This document shows positions 1 through 6,527 of a stretch of 7,742 bases of DNA, in pieces. The stretch's first letter is position 1. Each line of letters starts with the position of its first letter. A model generated the notes under the pieces. The model saw only the letters and a program-made list of their open reading frames with translations, did no database searches and was not told the origin of the DNA. Position numbers and translations under genes: made by a program. Where the stretch lies: positions 1-7,742 of the forward strand of contig CAMWRK010000097.1 of NCBI GenBank assembly GCA_947176655.1. The letters run 5' to 3'. This DNA is from an uncultured Prevotellaceae bacterium. Its GTDB lineage: Bacteria; Bacteroidota; Bacteroidia; Bacteroidales; Bacteroidaceae.

Positions 1-768
1 CAACTGCCCGAGAAGATAATTCAGGCGGGCACGAGGCAGGCTGCCCTTCTGATGGCGGATAACCTTTCTGAGCAACGGAATGGCCTCCTCATACTGTCCT
101 GTCTGTATCAGCCAGGCCGTGCGGCTGTTGTCATAGCTCTGCTGCACCCCGAAGCCCAGACTGTCACGGGACATCTTGCGAAGAATGTCCTCGGCATCGT
201 AAGGCCACTCCAACGCCACATAGCAACGTGCCAGCCAGGCACGTGCCAGGTTGGCCACCTCGGGTTGGGTGGCATACAGACGTATGGTGTAGTTAAATGT
301 GGAGGCAGCCTCTATGAACTCCCCCCTGCGGAACTGGCTCTCACCCATCATCATCCAAGCCCGCCACAGATAGGGATTGAACTCCTTGCGTGCAAGATAG
401 TCCTTCATCTCCTGCGTGCGGCGGCGTCCGGGCTTTACCTGCGGCCGTTTCTTGATACTGTGCAGCTTTATGGCCTTCTCGCACTTCTCTATGGCTGTGG
501 CATAGCTGGCCTTGCCCATGTCAGCCGTACTCTTGCTGGTACTGATGTACATAGGCAGCAGACTATTGTAGTCATCCTTGTGTCCCTCCGTCTGGGCATC
601 CACGCCTTTGCTGAAAGCCTGCTCGCCATTATACATTATGTTATAGCGTGCCGTCATGGCATGGTAGAAACGTGTCGCAGACGTGTTCTTTTTGGTAGAA
701 CACGAAACGAGGGTGCAGAGCAGAGCCGGCACCAGCATACGTATTATGGAAACGTCCCTGATTCTCAT
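1..768 (-). CDS. TPR lipoprotein, PorW/SprE-like (3' end outside window)
   Basis: The minus-strand frame opens with ATG at 766-768 and stays open for 256 codons to the window edge, so the C-terminus is missing. The N-terminus (MRIRDVSIIRMLVPALLC then TLVSC) is a short basic, hydrophobic signal with a lipobox whose cysteine is residue 23, so an outer-membrane-directed lipoprotein is expected. The mature start, CSTKKNTSATRFYHAMTARYN, followed by an MYNGEQAF stretch, matches my memory of the opening of PorW/SprE, TPR lipoproteins tied to type IX secretion and gliding in Bacteroidota. A basic linker lies near residues 100-125. TPR-like helical repeats follow at about 131-200 (NPYLWRAWMMMGES, then a GEFIEAASTFNYTIRLY helix) and at about 218-250 (TGQYEEAIPLLRKVI). 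It sits 35 bp after the small unknown gene and probably belongs to the aroA transcript. The TPR lipoprotein call is firm. The PorW/SprE assignment is from remembered similarity, and a T9SS role is not shown because many Bacteroidales keep homologues without a clear T9SS. Confidence 0.8.
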   Translation of the reverse strand, partial: MRIRDVSIIRMLVPALLCTLVSCSTKKNTSATRFYHAMTARYNIMYNGEQAFSKGVDAQTEGHKDDYNSLLPMYISTSKSTADMGKASYATAIEKCEKAIKLHSIKKRPQVKPGRRRTQEMKDYLARKEFNPYLWRAWMMMGESQFRRGEFIEAASTFNYTIRLYATQPEVANLARAWLARCYVALEWPYDAEDILRKMSRDSLGFGVQQSYDNSRTAWLIQTGQYEEAIPLLRKVIRHQKGSLPRARLNYLLGQL

Positions 769-803
769 TGACAGCTATTTATATAACGTACAGCCGTCCG
801 CCT

Positions 804-1121
804 TTATTGCCGGCGCTCCCCTATAATAAGGAAAACCTCATCTTTAAGTTCGTCCGGCAGTTCCACCTGGCGCAGCTGCAAAGAACGAATCCACCCGGCC
901 ACCTCGTCCTCGCGCATGGTGTAGAGGACATATCTGAATTCTTCTATCTCAGGCGGCAGGTATTCGTCAGAGGCCACACCGCGAAAACGATCCAGTTCCT
1001 CGTCCTCATAGTACTCGACATCCTTGCTCACAGCAGCCAGCAGACTGTCTTTCTCGCATGTCTCGTGCATGCCGCAGCATTCCGCATCCGGGGCGATCAC
1101 CTCCGCCTCCTTGCCGCTCAT
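804..1121 (-). CDS. Small conserved-type unknown protein translationally coupled to aroA
   Basis: This encodes 105 aa. I choose the ATG at 1119-1121 because it overlaps the aroA TGA (1118-1120) as ATGA, the usual geometry of translational coupling. A longer reading from 1157 would begin inside aroA. The protein is acidic, with no signal peptide or membrane segment, so it is probably cytoplasmic. Near the N-terminus is a compact cysteine/histidine cluster (C15, C16, H19, C22, in CCGMHETCEK) that could bind a metal or an iron-sulfur centre. An acidic helical stretch follows (VEYYEDEELDRFRG, residues 35-48), then a C-terminal half ending ELPDELKDEVFLIIGERR. I recognise no named family and give no function. 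Its position between aroA and a PorW-like lipoprotein, and a sequence that looks constrained, suggest a real gene. TAA stop at 804-806. Confidence 0.83.
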   Translation of the reverse strand: MSGKEAEVIAPDAECCGMHETCEKDSLLAAVSKDVEYYEDEELDRFRGVASDEYLPPEIEEFRYVLYTMREDEVAGWIRSLQLRQVELPDELKDEVFLIIGERRQ

Positions 1122-2392
1122 AGCTGTGCCAGTTTGAATCCGGCCACAAACAGCCAATACCAGAAGTCAGGATAGGACTTGTCCACCACCTCTGGATTAT
1201 TAATGATTATGCAGCCGCGTTTCAGAGCAACGGGGGCAAAGGCCATGGCCATGCGGTGGTCATCATACGTATCTATGACAACATCCTGCGGATGCCCTGC
1301 CACTGCACTCATCTCTCCTTCCCAGTACAGTGTGTGGTCGCCATCCACACCCACGACAAAGCCCAGTTTGAGCAACTCATTCTGCAATGCCGCCAGACGG
1401 TCGGTCTCTTTTATCCTGAGTGTCTGCAACCCGCCGATGCGGAATGGAACGCCAAGCATGCAGCATGTCACCACCACTGTCTGAGCCAGGTCTGGACAGT
1501 CATTCATATCGCGCTCGAACCGCCGGACGACATGTCCCGTCTTGAAAACATATGCCCTGCGCTCGTCGAAAGTGGTGCCCACGCCCAAATCCGCAAACAA
1601 TTCCCTAACCACAGAATCCCCCTGAATACTGTCGGGCCAAAGTCCGGGCAAAGCTACCATTGCTTCGCTTCCTCCGCACAAAGCCACCATCTCATACCAA
1701 TAGGAAGCCGCACTCCAGTCGCTCTCGATTGTATAGTCAGGAGTAAAGACATAAGGTTGCGCCTCAACACGAATCTCACTCTCCGACAGCCAGTATGCCT
1801 TAGCTCCGAAGCCGCACATAAGAGCCAGCGTCATGTCTATGTAGGGCCGGCTTATTATCCCTCCCGTCAGTTCCAGCACAAGACCGTCCTGCAAAGTGGG
1901 GCCTATCATGAGCAGGGCACTTATGTACTGGCTGCTGACATTGCCCCGGAGGGTCACACGTCCACCCACAAGTCTCTTGCCGGTTATCCTGAGAGGAGGG
2001 TAACCCTCCTGCTGTTCATAATCGATCTCTGCCCCGATACTTCTCAATGCATCCACAAGCACGCCTATGGGACGGTTGCGCATCCGCTCCGTACCGGTAA
2101 TCACATGTGTCTCCCCCGCCATAGCCGACAGCATCGCTGTAAGGAAGCGCATGGCAGTACCGGCGGCCTTTACGTCTATGACTTCGGGCATGTCTCTCAA
2201 AGCCTCCTCCACCACCCGGCTGTCATCACAGTCAGACACGCGCAACACGGGCAAGGAACTTCCACTCAGAGCACGGATTATCAGAACTCTGTTACTGATG
2301 CTCTTGCTGAAAGGCAACATGATGCCCTTTTTTATTCTATTATCGGGGGGCAGTATTCTTAACTTCCCATCATAGGAATAGAAATTTCGCAT
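1118..2392 (-). CDS. aroA: 3-phosphoshikimate 1-carboxyvinyltransferase (EPSP synthase)
   Basis: This cytoplasmic enzyme joins shikimate-3-phosphate and phosphoenolpyruvate to give EPSP, the sixth step of the shikimate pathway to chorismate. The 424 aa match the usual ~427. Family landmarks are present in order: SKSISNR (K30, S31, R35, substrate and PEP binding), AGTAMRFL (G78, T79), RNRPIGVLVDAL (R107), SSQYISALLM (S153, S154, Q155), NDCPDLAQT with the probable catalytic Asp301, LRIKETDRLAAL (E329, R332), TYDDHRMAMAF (R380) and K405 in VDKSYPDF. Variations are Phe at residue 28 in LPFSKS, where Gly or Ala is common, and Phe83 where E. coli has Pro101, the site known for glyphosate-tolerance substitutions; tolerance is not claimed. 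The ATG at 2390-2392 lies about 28 nt after a predicted start of transcription, with no Shine-Dalgarno. It overlaps the next gene by 4 nt and leads the leftward operon. Confidence 0.97.
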   Translation of the reverse strand: MRNFYSYDGKLRILPPDNRIKKGIMLPFSKSISNRVLIIRALSGSSLPVLRVSDCDDSRVVEEALRDMPEVIDVKAAGTAMRFLTAMLSAMAGETHVITGTERMRNRPIGVLVDALRSIGAEIDYEQQEGYPPLRITGKRLVGGRVTLRGNVSSQYISALLMIGPTLQDGLVLELTGGIISRPYIDMTLALMCGFGAKAYWLSESEIRVEAQPYVFTPDYTIESDWSAASYWYEMVALCGGSEAMVALPGLWPDSIQGDSVVRELFADLGVGTTFDERRAYVFKTGHVVRRFERDMNDCPDLAQTVVVTCCMLGVPFRIGGLQTLRIKETDRLAALQNELLKLGFVVGVDGDHTLYWEGEMSAVAGHPQDVVIDTYDDHRMAMAFAPVALKRGCIIINNPEVVDKSYPDFWYWLFVAGFKLAQL

Positions 2393-2427
2393 AGGCGAAA
2401 AAAAATAAATTGTCTATATTCTGCGCG

Positions 2428-2458
2428 CAAATTTACGAATTTATTTGGATAATACAAA
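2428..2458 (-). promoter_or_regulatory. Bacteroides-type promoter of the aroA operon
   Basis: On the minus strand TTTG (2455-2458) is followed after 19 bp by TAAATTTG (2428-2435), a full match to the Bacteroidota -33/-7 consensus TTTG...TAnnTTTG. The expected transcript start near 2421 leaves a leader of about 28 nt. That leader contains a run of eight T (2398-2405) and no Shine-Dalgarno before the aroA ATG. This promoter interleaves with the divergent tRNA promoter. Confidence 0.82.
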
Positions 2459-2475
2459 ATAAAGCTTTACCTTTG
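2444..2475 (+). promoter_or_regulatory. Bacteroides-type promoter of tRNA-Pro
   Basis: On the plus strand TTTG (2444-2447) is followed after 20 bp by TACCTTTG (2468-2475), again an exact TTTG/TAnnTTTG consensus. Transcription should start near 2482, giving a precursor 5' leader of about 33 nt before the tRNA at 2516. Its -33 element lies inside the spacer of the oppositely directed aroA promoter. Confidence 0.83.
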
Positions 2476-2515
2476 CACCGCAATCGAGAAATCGAATGCA
2501 CCGCCACGAAGGGAA

Positions 2516-2588
2516 CGGGATGTAGCGCAGTTGGTAGCGCACACGTCTGGGGGGCGCGAGGTCGCAAGTTCGAGTCTTGTCATCCCGA
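2516..2588 (+). tRNA. tRNA-Pro (anticodon GGG)
   Basis: The 73-nt sequence folds as a complete cloverleaf. The acceptor stem pairs CGGGATG (2516-2522) with CATCCCG (2581-2587), with discriminator A2588. The D-arm is GCGC-AGTTGGTA-GCGC (2525-2540). The anticodon arm is CACGT, loop CTGGGGG, GCGCG (2542-2558), with anticodon GGG at 2549-2551. The variable loop has 5 nt and the T-arm is GCAAG-TTCGAGT-CTTGT (2564-2580). The C1-G72 pair with A73 and the GGG anticodon identify proline, reading CCC (and perhaps CCU). Two features stand out: the second anticodon-stem pair (A2543 with C2557, positions 28-42) is a mismatch, and the CCA tail is not encoded (CCT follows the discriminator), so CCA must be added enzymatically. 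It is the only plus-strand gene seen. Confidence 0.95.
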
Positions 2589-2592
2589 CCTG

Positions 2593-2633
2593 AAACCAAG
2601 AGGAGCAGTTATGACAACTGCTCCTCTTGGTTT
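2593..2633. terminator. Bidirectional hairpin terminator between tRNA-Pro and the anSME operon
   Basis: Two perfectly complementary 18-nt arms (2593-2610 and 2616-2633) flank a 5-nt loop (ATGAC). The structure begins 4 nt after the tRNA. Its right end overlaps the TAA stop (2632-2634) of the convergent radical SAM gene, so each transcript meets the hairpin at its 3' end. Both strands end the stem with TTT paired to AAA, but no long U-tract continues beyond it. The termination role is therefore inferred from position and stability. Confidence 0.82.
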
Positions 2634-3846
2634 ATGTGTGCACGCAGTGTTGTTCCTGACTGCCGGAACAGAACCTTTGCTTCAACTGTTCCATATACGG
2701 AGCGGAGTGTTCAAAGAAACGGCTGTATCCGGAACACAGGTAATTAAGTCCAGGCTCACCGTCGGCGGTTCGGGCAAATCGGTTTCTCGGACATTCTCCA
2801 TGGCAGGCGAACAGCCAGCGGCACTGGCGGCACTGTGCAGGCAGCCCCTTGGTCTTCATGGCGGCAAAGGTGTTCTGCCTGTCGCTGTTGAGCATGTCCA
2901 GGATACCTCTGTTGCGGATGTTGCCAAGGTAGTACTCAGGAAATACGAAATGGTCGCAGCAGTATATGTCGCCGTTGTGCTCCATCACCGCAGCATGGCC
3001 GCACCAGTCCGAGAGAGAGCAGACACCTGGAGTGACACCCACCCAGTTGGCCAACGTGGCCTCGAACGTCTGCACGAACATCTCGCCGACATCGTTGGCG
3101 TACCATTCGTCAAAAATAGTACAGAGAAAATCGCCCCACGCCTCCGGAGTGACGCTGAAAGGTGCCACGGCATATTCCCCGTCGTCCATGACATGAGCCA
3201 GATGGCGTCCGTCACTATGCCTGCGTATCCTCTCGACTACGGGAGTGAACTGCAGGTATCTGCATTCGAGGTCGTCACGGAAGAAACGGTAGAAGTCCAG
3301 CGGACGGGAAGCCGTAATGTCGTTCACCACGGCCATGGCATTCCATTCCACCTCATAGCGGTCGAGCATTTCTATGCCGTGCATCACCTTGTCCCATGTC
3401 CCGCCTCCGTTGCGCCGCATACGGTAGGCATCGTGCATATCCTTCGGACCGTCTATGCTGATGCCCACCAGCCAGCCCTCGTCGTGCAGGAAGCGGCACC
3501 ATTCCGGAGTGAGCATGGTGCCGTTGGTCTGAATACAGTTCAGTATGCTTTTCCTTCCGGCATATTGGCGCTGCCAGCGCACCACATTTCTGTAATAGTC
3601 CAGCGGGCGTATCATCGGTTCGCCGCCATGCCAGGTAAAGTTGACATCATCCGTAAACTGCGACTGTATGTATTCGCGTATGAAAACCTCCGTCAGTTGG
3701 TCTGACATGACATGTTTCTCGCCATTGACGTACAGTTTCTGTTTCTCAAGATAATAGCAGTAATCGCAGGCAAGATTGCAGTGCGCCCCGGCAGGCTTCG
3801 TCATGACATACAGCGGACGTGCAAAAGGATTGATGATGCTGCTCAT
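2632..3846 (-). CDS. Anaerobic sulfatase-maturating enzyme (anSME), radical SAM/SPASM
   Basis: This 404-aa enzyme should convert the active-site Ser or Cys of sulfatases to formylglycine without oxygen, acting in the cytoplasm on unfolded sulfatase. The radical SAM cluster motif CNLACDYC (C23, C27, C30) is near the N-terminus, followed by HGGEP (73-77), the SAM-binding element, and IQTNGT (105-110). The C-terminal SPASM region carries the eight auxiliary-cluster cysteines at the spacing known for anSME: C276, C282, C297, C339, C342, C348, C352 and C371. Asp298, directly after C297, matches the catalytic base (Asp277 in the Clostridium perfringens enzyme). It ends with a short Cys/His tail (C393, C401). 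The ATG at 3844-3846 lies 25 bp after nhaA, so cotranscription is likely. No sulfatase is in the window, as expected for a stand-alone maturase serving many sulfatases (Bacteroides chuR is the analogue). A related SPASM peptide-modifying enzyme is less likely. Confidence 0.92.
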   Translation of the reverse strand: MSSIINPFARPLYVMTKPAGAHCNLACDYCYYLEKQKLYVNGEKHVMSDQLTEVFIREYIQSQFTDDVNFTWHGGEPMIRPLDYYRNVVRWQRQYAGRKSILNCIQTNGTMLTPEWCRFLHDEGWLVGISIDGPKDMHDAYRMRRNGGGTWDKVMHGIEMLDRYEVEWNAMAVVNDITASRPLDFYRFFRDDLECRYLQFTPVVERIRRHSDGRHLAHVMDDGEYAVAPFSVTPEAWGDFLCTIFDEWYANDVGEMFVQTFEATLANWVGVTPGVCSLSDWCGHAAVMEHNGDIYCCDHFVFPEYYLGNIRNRGILDMLNSDRQNTFAAMKTKGLPAQCRQCRWLFACHGECPRNRFARTADGEPGLNYLCSGYSRFFEHSAPYMEQLKQRFCSGSQEQHCVHT

Positions 3847-3871
3847 CGTCTGTTACATTTATTCGAGTCCG

Positions 3872-5281
3872 TCACACAGCCCGCGACACACGTCTTCTCC
3901 CAGTCCTCGGTAAGGTTCTGTTCAGTATGACGGAACCTATCACTGCACTTGTGACCGTGCCGCACAGTATGCCGAGTTTGGCATCATTGAGCAAAGTCTG
4001 CATCAACAGCGGATCCTGCCCATCAAGGTCATAAGGATATGACAGCGCCGACATGAACATGCTGACCGTGAAGCCTATGCCGCAAAGCATGGCAACACCG
4101 GCAAGGGCAGGCCAGTCTGCGCCATCAGGCAACTGGACTATACGAGCCTTGATACTGAGCCAACATGCCGACATGACACCAGTGAACTTACCGACGACGA
4201 GTCCCAGGAAAACTCCAAGCCCCACACCCTCGAACAGGTTCAGCGGACTCATGCCATCGAAGCACACACCGGCATTGGCAAAGGCAAACAGCGGAATGAT
4301 AATGATATTGATTGGATTTCGCAGAACATCCTCCATGTCCTGCAATGTGGATATGAGATGAGTGGAGGCAGATTCGATAGAGCGCAGATTCTGTATTTCC
4401 TCCTCCGTCAGCATGTGCGGTGTGCGTTTGTCGTGAGCCGTCACCTCATAATGCGGGAATGTGTCTATGTGCCTGCGTATACGCTCTATGTAGTATTTGG
4501 TACCATGGTTCAGACGGGCCGGAATGCAGAAAGCCAGCACCACACCGGCCATGGTGGCATGTATGCCGCTCTGGAACATGCACCACCACATGACTATGCC
4601 AATCATGAGATAGCCGATCTTGCTGTGCACATGACGGTATGACAACGCCAGACAGAGCACGACACATCCCAGAACACCACTGAGATGGGACAACGATATG
4701 TGGTCGGTGTACTTCACCGCGATCACCACAATACCGCCCAAATCGTCGGCAACGGCCAAAGCTGCCAAGAATACCTTCAGTCCGATAGGAACACGTCGGG
4801 AGAAGAGCGACAAGACTCCAAGCGAGAAAGCGATGTCCGTAGCCATGGGGATGGGCATGCCACGTTCCATGACCTCCATATACTGTGCATCGCCGGTGCA
4901 GTAACATGCGATGCCGAAGATGACGGTAGGCATTATCATTCCGCCTATGGCAGCCAGCACTGGCAGCAGAGCCTTGCGCACGGAAGACAGTTCGCCGCCG
5001 CAGAATATCTCGCGCTTGAGTTCCAGTCCCACAGAAAGGAAAAACAGGGCCATCAGAAAATCATTGATAAAGCCCCCGATGGTCAATGCATGGCCGGCAT
5101 GCCCCAGCAGGTCTGTGCCGCCGACTATTATCTGGAGCGGCCTCTGCCAGACCTCCTTGTACCACTGACTCGTTCCGGACCAGTTTGCCGCCACAAGGGC
5201 AGCTACTGTTGACGCTATCAGGAAGTAGCCGCCTTCGGCATACTTCCTGATAGTAGACATAAAGGTATAGTTCTGTCTCAT
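3872..5281 (-). CDS. nhaA: Na+/H+ antiporter NhaA
   Basis: This inner-membrane antiporter exports Na+ (or Li+) in exchange for protons, giving pH and salt homeostasis. The 469-aa protein has many hydrophobic segments and the NhaA signatures: MATDIAFSLG with D149 (E. coli Asp133), LAVADDLGGIVVIA with D179 and D180 (the ion-binding Asp163/Asp164 pair), LFAFANAG in the unwound helix region, and K365 in VGKFTG (E. coli Lys300). It is about 80 residues longer than E. coli NhaA (388 aa). Much of the excess is a charged, His-containing loop at about 256-315, between the PARL motif and the helix starting near NPINIIII, plus a basic C-terminal tail. ATG at 5279-5281 is used; Met8 (5258-5260) is a possible shorter start. 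It lies 35 bp after the kinase gene and 25 bp before the anSME gene, with no clear promoter in either gap, so it is probably the middle gene of an operon. Confidence 0.96.
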   Translation of the reverse strand: MRQNYTFMSTIRKYAEGGYFLIASTVAALVAANWSGTSQWYKEVWQRPLQIIVGGTDLLGHAGHALTIGGFINDFLMALFFLSVGLELKREIFCGGELSSVRKALLPVLAAIGGMIMPTVIFGIACYCTGDAQYMEVMERGMPIPMATDIAFSLGVLSLFSRRVPIGLKVFLAALAVADDLGGIVVIAVKYTDHISLSHLSGVLGCVVLCLALSYRHVHSKIGYLMIGIVMWWCMFQSGIHATMAGVVLAFCIPARLNHGTKYYIERIRRHIDTFPHYEVTAHDKRTPHMLTEEEIQNLRSIESASTHLISTLQDMEDVLRNPINIIIIPLFAFANAGVCFDGMSPLNLFEGVGLGVFLGLVVGKFTGVMSACWLSIKARIVQLPDGADWPALAGVAMLCGIGFTVSMFMSALSYPYDLDGQDPLLMQTLLNDAKLGILCGTVTSAVIGSVILNRTLPRTGRRRVSRAV

Positions 5282-5316
5282 TTATATTTTGTACCCGCCT
5301 TATACGGGGCACGGTT

Positions 5317-6423
5317 TTATTGCTTCAGGCAGGCGTCAATGAATGCCTCCATCTCCGGCTCATGCTTCTCTATGCTGAAAAGCAGGTGCAACTGGTTGTT
5401 GGCACGCACGAAGTTGTGCTTGTCGTACTGGCACTTCCAGTACTTGTCGCCGCTGAGATAGTCCCAAAGGAAGCGTACGCACTGCATATAGGGGAAAAGT
5501 TTCACGGCGTATGGCAGGTTCTCTATCTCCACACGTGTCAGGAAACCGCCGGCACTGGCCAGATAGCCCTCGGTAAAGGCTTTGAAAATGTCCACATCAA
5601 AGCATACGGCATCCATATCCGGATTATCCTCGGCCACCTTGTTTGCACCTGTACGCAGGAAATCGCCATAGTCAGAGAAGATGAAGTTAGGCATAACTGT
5701 GTCCAGGTCAATGACACAGAGGACATTGTCCTGACGGTCGAACATCATGTTGTTGACCTTTGTGTCGCAATGACACACACGCTTAGGCAGCACACCCTCA
5801 CGTCCCATACGTTCGGCCTTGCACATATATTCCGCACGGGCGTCAATCTCCTTGAGCATGGCCTGCACCTCTGGTTCGGCCACACGGCCTACGGGATCCT
5901 TGGCGATGACCTCGCGCAACTGTTGCAGACGGAATTCCATGTTGTGGAAATCCTTGATAGTCTCGCCGAGTTCCACGGGAATGTCGGCCAACATCGCCTG
6001 GAAGCGTCCGAACGCCTTGCCTGCCGCACACGAACTGTCAGGATTGACAGCCTGTTTGGTCACAGCGTCCTCAATGAATATCATCATGCGCCAGTACTGG
6101 CCGTCCACAACGGCATACAGCTTCGTGGCATCGTCCGCAGAAGGCATAAAGGTGAGCACCTTACGGTCGATATCGCTCTCCCCGGCAGCTTCCAGTTTCT
6201 TGCGGATATGCGTGGTAACGGCAAAGATATTGCGCATCACCAGATCCACATCGGGAAATACATTGGTATTGACACGTTGCAGGACATAGTTCGGCGCATC
6301 GGCCTCGGCAGTGGTAACCAGCAATGTGTCGTTGATAAGTCCGGCACCCAAAGGCTTGATTTCACTTACAGTGCCACGTATGGCGAAATGCGAAACGATG
6401 TTCTTTAGTTCATTCTGCTCCAT
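5317..6423 (-). CDS. N-acetylhexosamine 1-kinase-like phosphotransferase (APH family)
   Basis: This 368-aa cytoplasmic kinase has the aminoglycoside-phosphotransferase fold. The Brenner motif HCDTKVNN (H218, D220, N225) supplies the catalytic Asp. VIDLDT (D239, D241) supplies metal binding and is followed by DYGDFLRTGAN. Across its length it resembles, from memory, NahK of Bifidobacterium (about 359 aa, EC 2.7.1.162), which makes GlcNAc-1-P or GalNAc-1-P from the free sugar. Shared stretches include the N-terminal SHFAI...INDTLLVTT block, YVLQRVNTNVFPDVDLVMRN, the catalytic loop and C-terminal RFLWDYLSGD. The kinase family is firm; N-acetylhexosamine specificity is inference, and antibiotic resistance is unlikely. 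ATG at 6421-6423. It is first in the apparent kinase-nhaA-anSME operon and is preceded by a GC-rich structured leader. Phosphorylating N-acetylhexosamines would fit use of host glycans. Confidence 0.85.
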   Translation of the reverse strand: MEQNELKNIVSHFAIRGTVSEIKPLGAGLINDTLLVTTAEADAPNYVLQRVNTNVFPDVDLVMRNIFAVTTHIRKKLEAAGESDIDRKVLTFMPSADDATKLYAVVDGQYWRMMIFIEDAVTKQAVNPDSSCAAGKAFGRFQAMLADIPVELGETIKDFHNMEFRLQQLREVIAKDPVGRVAEPEVQAMLKEIDARAEYMCKAERMGREGVLPKRVCHCDTKVNNMMFDRQDNVLCVIDLDTVMPNFIFSDYGDFLRTGANKVAEDNPDMDAVCFDVDIFKAFTEGYLASAGGFLTRVEIENLPYAVKLFPYMQCVRFLWDYLSGDKYWKCQYDKHNFVRANNQLHLLFSIEKHEPEMEAFIDACLKQ

Positions 6424-6445
6424 AGTATTGATTTGGTTTTGTTTT

Positions 6446-6496
6446 CGCGCCGAAGCCGTACCGCCCGTACTTGTGCTACGGTCGCCGACAGGCGCG
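6446..6496 (-). promoter_or_regulatory. Foldable GC-rich leader of the kinase operon
   Basis: This stretch of untranslated leader is much richer in GC than its flanks. CGCGCC (6491-6496 read on the minus strand) can pair with GGCGCG (6446-6451), enclosing a second stem, CCGTA/TACGG (6477-6481 with 6456-6460). The 5' arm can instead form a local hairpin, CGCC-TGTC-GGCG (6483-6494), so two exclusive folds are possible. The kinase ATG lies 22 nt downstream in A-rich sequence. I match it to no known riboswitch, and a regulatory function is inference. Confidence 0.4.
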
Positions 6497-6527
6497 GTAT
6501 AGGTTTGATAATGTTGTTATGTTTACG

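Noticed and set aside
52..771. Plus-strand open frame of 239 codons at the left end
   Set aside because: The minus-strand frame over the same bases gives a lipoprotein signal, lipobox and TPR helices, whereas the plus-strand product shows no domain.
2516..2640. tRNA-Pro as an attachment site for an integrative element
   Set aside because: No integrase, no repeated tRNA 3' end and no foreign-looking genes; core genes follow directly on both sides.
2410..3705. Long plus-strand open frame antisense to the anSME gene
   Set aside because: It runs through the tRNA and the hairpin, has no recognisable motif, and mirrors the codon structure of a well-supported radical SAM gene on the minus strand.
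5294..5308. Short CCCG/CGGG hairpin between the kinase gene and nhaA
   Set aside because: Only 4 bp with a 7-nt loop and no following U-tract; too weak to call a terminator.
5320..6408. Plus-strand open frame opposite the kinase gene
   Set aside because: It covers a minus-strand gene with complete catalytic motifs, and its own product is low-complexity His/Leu/Val-rich without motifs.
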